DNA of 64,000 bases. Source: Lota lota (Eukaryota > Chordata > Actinopteri > Gadiformes > Lotidae). The stretch is from contig JACYXH010000816.1 of assembly GCA_026745465.1 (NCBI GenBank), positions 1,186,001-1,250,000 on the forward strand, written 5' to 3'. The translations under genes were made by a program, and so were the position numbers. The notes under the pieces were generated by a model. That model searched no databases. It was not told where the DNA came from and saw nothing but the letters and a program-made list of their open reading frames with translations. Shown in pieces: positions 63,481 to 64,000 of this stretch; the first letter of the stretch is position 1, and every line of letters begins with the position of its first letter.

Positions 63481-63635
63481 CACATGCACACGCACACGCA
63501 CACACACACACACACGCACACACACACACGCACACGCACGCACACAAATGCAAGCAATCAAGTATGCACACACGCACATGCAAGTGAGCGCACACACACA
63601 TACACAAATGCAACAAGCTCTCTCTCACACACACA
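63481..63635 (+). repeat. Compound (CA)n with CGCA variants
   Basis: cacacgcacacgcaca words, a pure ca centre, and later cacacacatacaca and a short ctctctcacacaca run. Confidence 0.9.
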
Positions 63636-63873
63636 TCCACACCATTCCATTACTCATATTTGGCGAAGCCATGACAATAGGAAGCAAAATAAAGTGAAAT
63701 GGCCCATTTTCCCATTCCAGCAGCTGTCCCATCAGACTTGTAGAACGTGTGTTTAGAAGTCTACTTTGTAGGACTGGGCCTGGGTAGGATTGTAGCCTCC
63801 AAGCCTTGTTTGTTCATATAATCAGTCTCTGAGAGACTGATCTGTGTATGTGTGTGTTTGTATATGTATGTAC

Positions 63874-63875
<2 letters not shown>

Positions 63876-63920
<45 letters not shown>
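63876..63920. repeat. (TA)n microsatellite
   Basis: Pure ta repeat preceded by tatgtatgtacgta. Confidence 0.93.
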
Positions 63921-63923
<3 letters not shown>

Positions 63924-64000
63924 GTGTCAGTCATCCATAGTGTTGAAATCCGTCACAACACCAGGACATGATGACGCATGGCCTGCCAGTCTCATTTAAC

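Overview
The window reads as nuclear, almost entirely non-coding DNA from a ray-finned fish. Three things point there. Two loci (near 4.93 kb and 55.52 kb) carry a short interspersed repeat with a 'tagcccttaatc' core, a pattern I know from teleosts. An L2/Maui-type LINE relic at 51.5-52.4 kb ends in 'cttgccttgcc'. A SINE/LINE tail of the type 'taagtc..ggataaaa' lies at 26.16 kb. The very high density of (CA/TG)n and (CT/GA)n tracts, plus many poly-G/C runs and minisatellites, is what has been described for gadiform fishes such as cod. The species is inference. Nothing looks bacterial, viral or plasmid-like: there are no operons, ribosome binding sites or compact coding.

Layout. 0-6.7 kb is unique sequence with a promoter-like block near 3.2-3.35 kb, a repeat pair (4.14/5.93 kb) and an interspersed repeat interrupted by poly-C. 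6.75-7.88 kb holds two adjacent minisatellites (28 x 33 bp, then 5 x 36 bp). 8.99-9.76 kb is the best coding candidate: a terminal-exon-like open frame with a 168-bp in-frame tandem duplication and an AATAAA signal. 11-19.5 kb is rich in simple repeats, with a hAT-like relic at 12.2 kb and a weak minus-strand exon candidate at 16.8-17.1 kb. 19.5-31 kb is mostly plain unique sequence. 31-47.6 kb holds arrays of 20, 35/42, 53, 33 and 42 bp, long (CA)n, and a broken LINE with a 137-bp direct repeat. 49-52.5 kb has homeodomain-motif-rich unique DNA, then the L2 relic. 53-64 kb has long (CT)n tracts, a second interspersed-repeat copy, a TE-like CpG-rich block near 58.5 kb and a 50-bp array at 61.8 kb.

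No complete protein-coding gene can be supported. The long open frames over minisatellites and dinucleotide tracts are by-products of repeat periods divisible by three, or of two-base repeats that cannot form stops. Two exon candidates (8995-9649 plus; 16797-17082 minus) deserve transcript evidence. The most distinctive signal is architectural: eight unrelated minisatellites in 64 kb, several with an internal palindrome or E-box-type motif per unit, one nearly free of variation between copies, together with nine or more poly-G/C runs and four polypurine tracts of about 135-275 bp.
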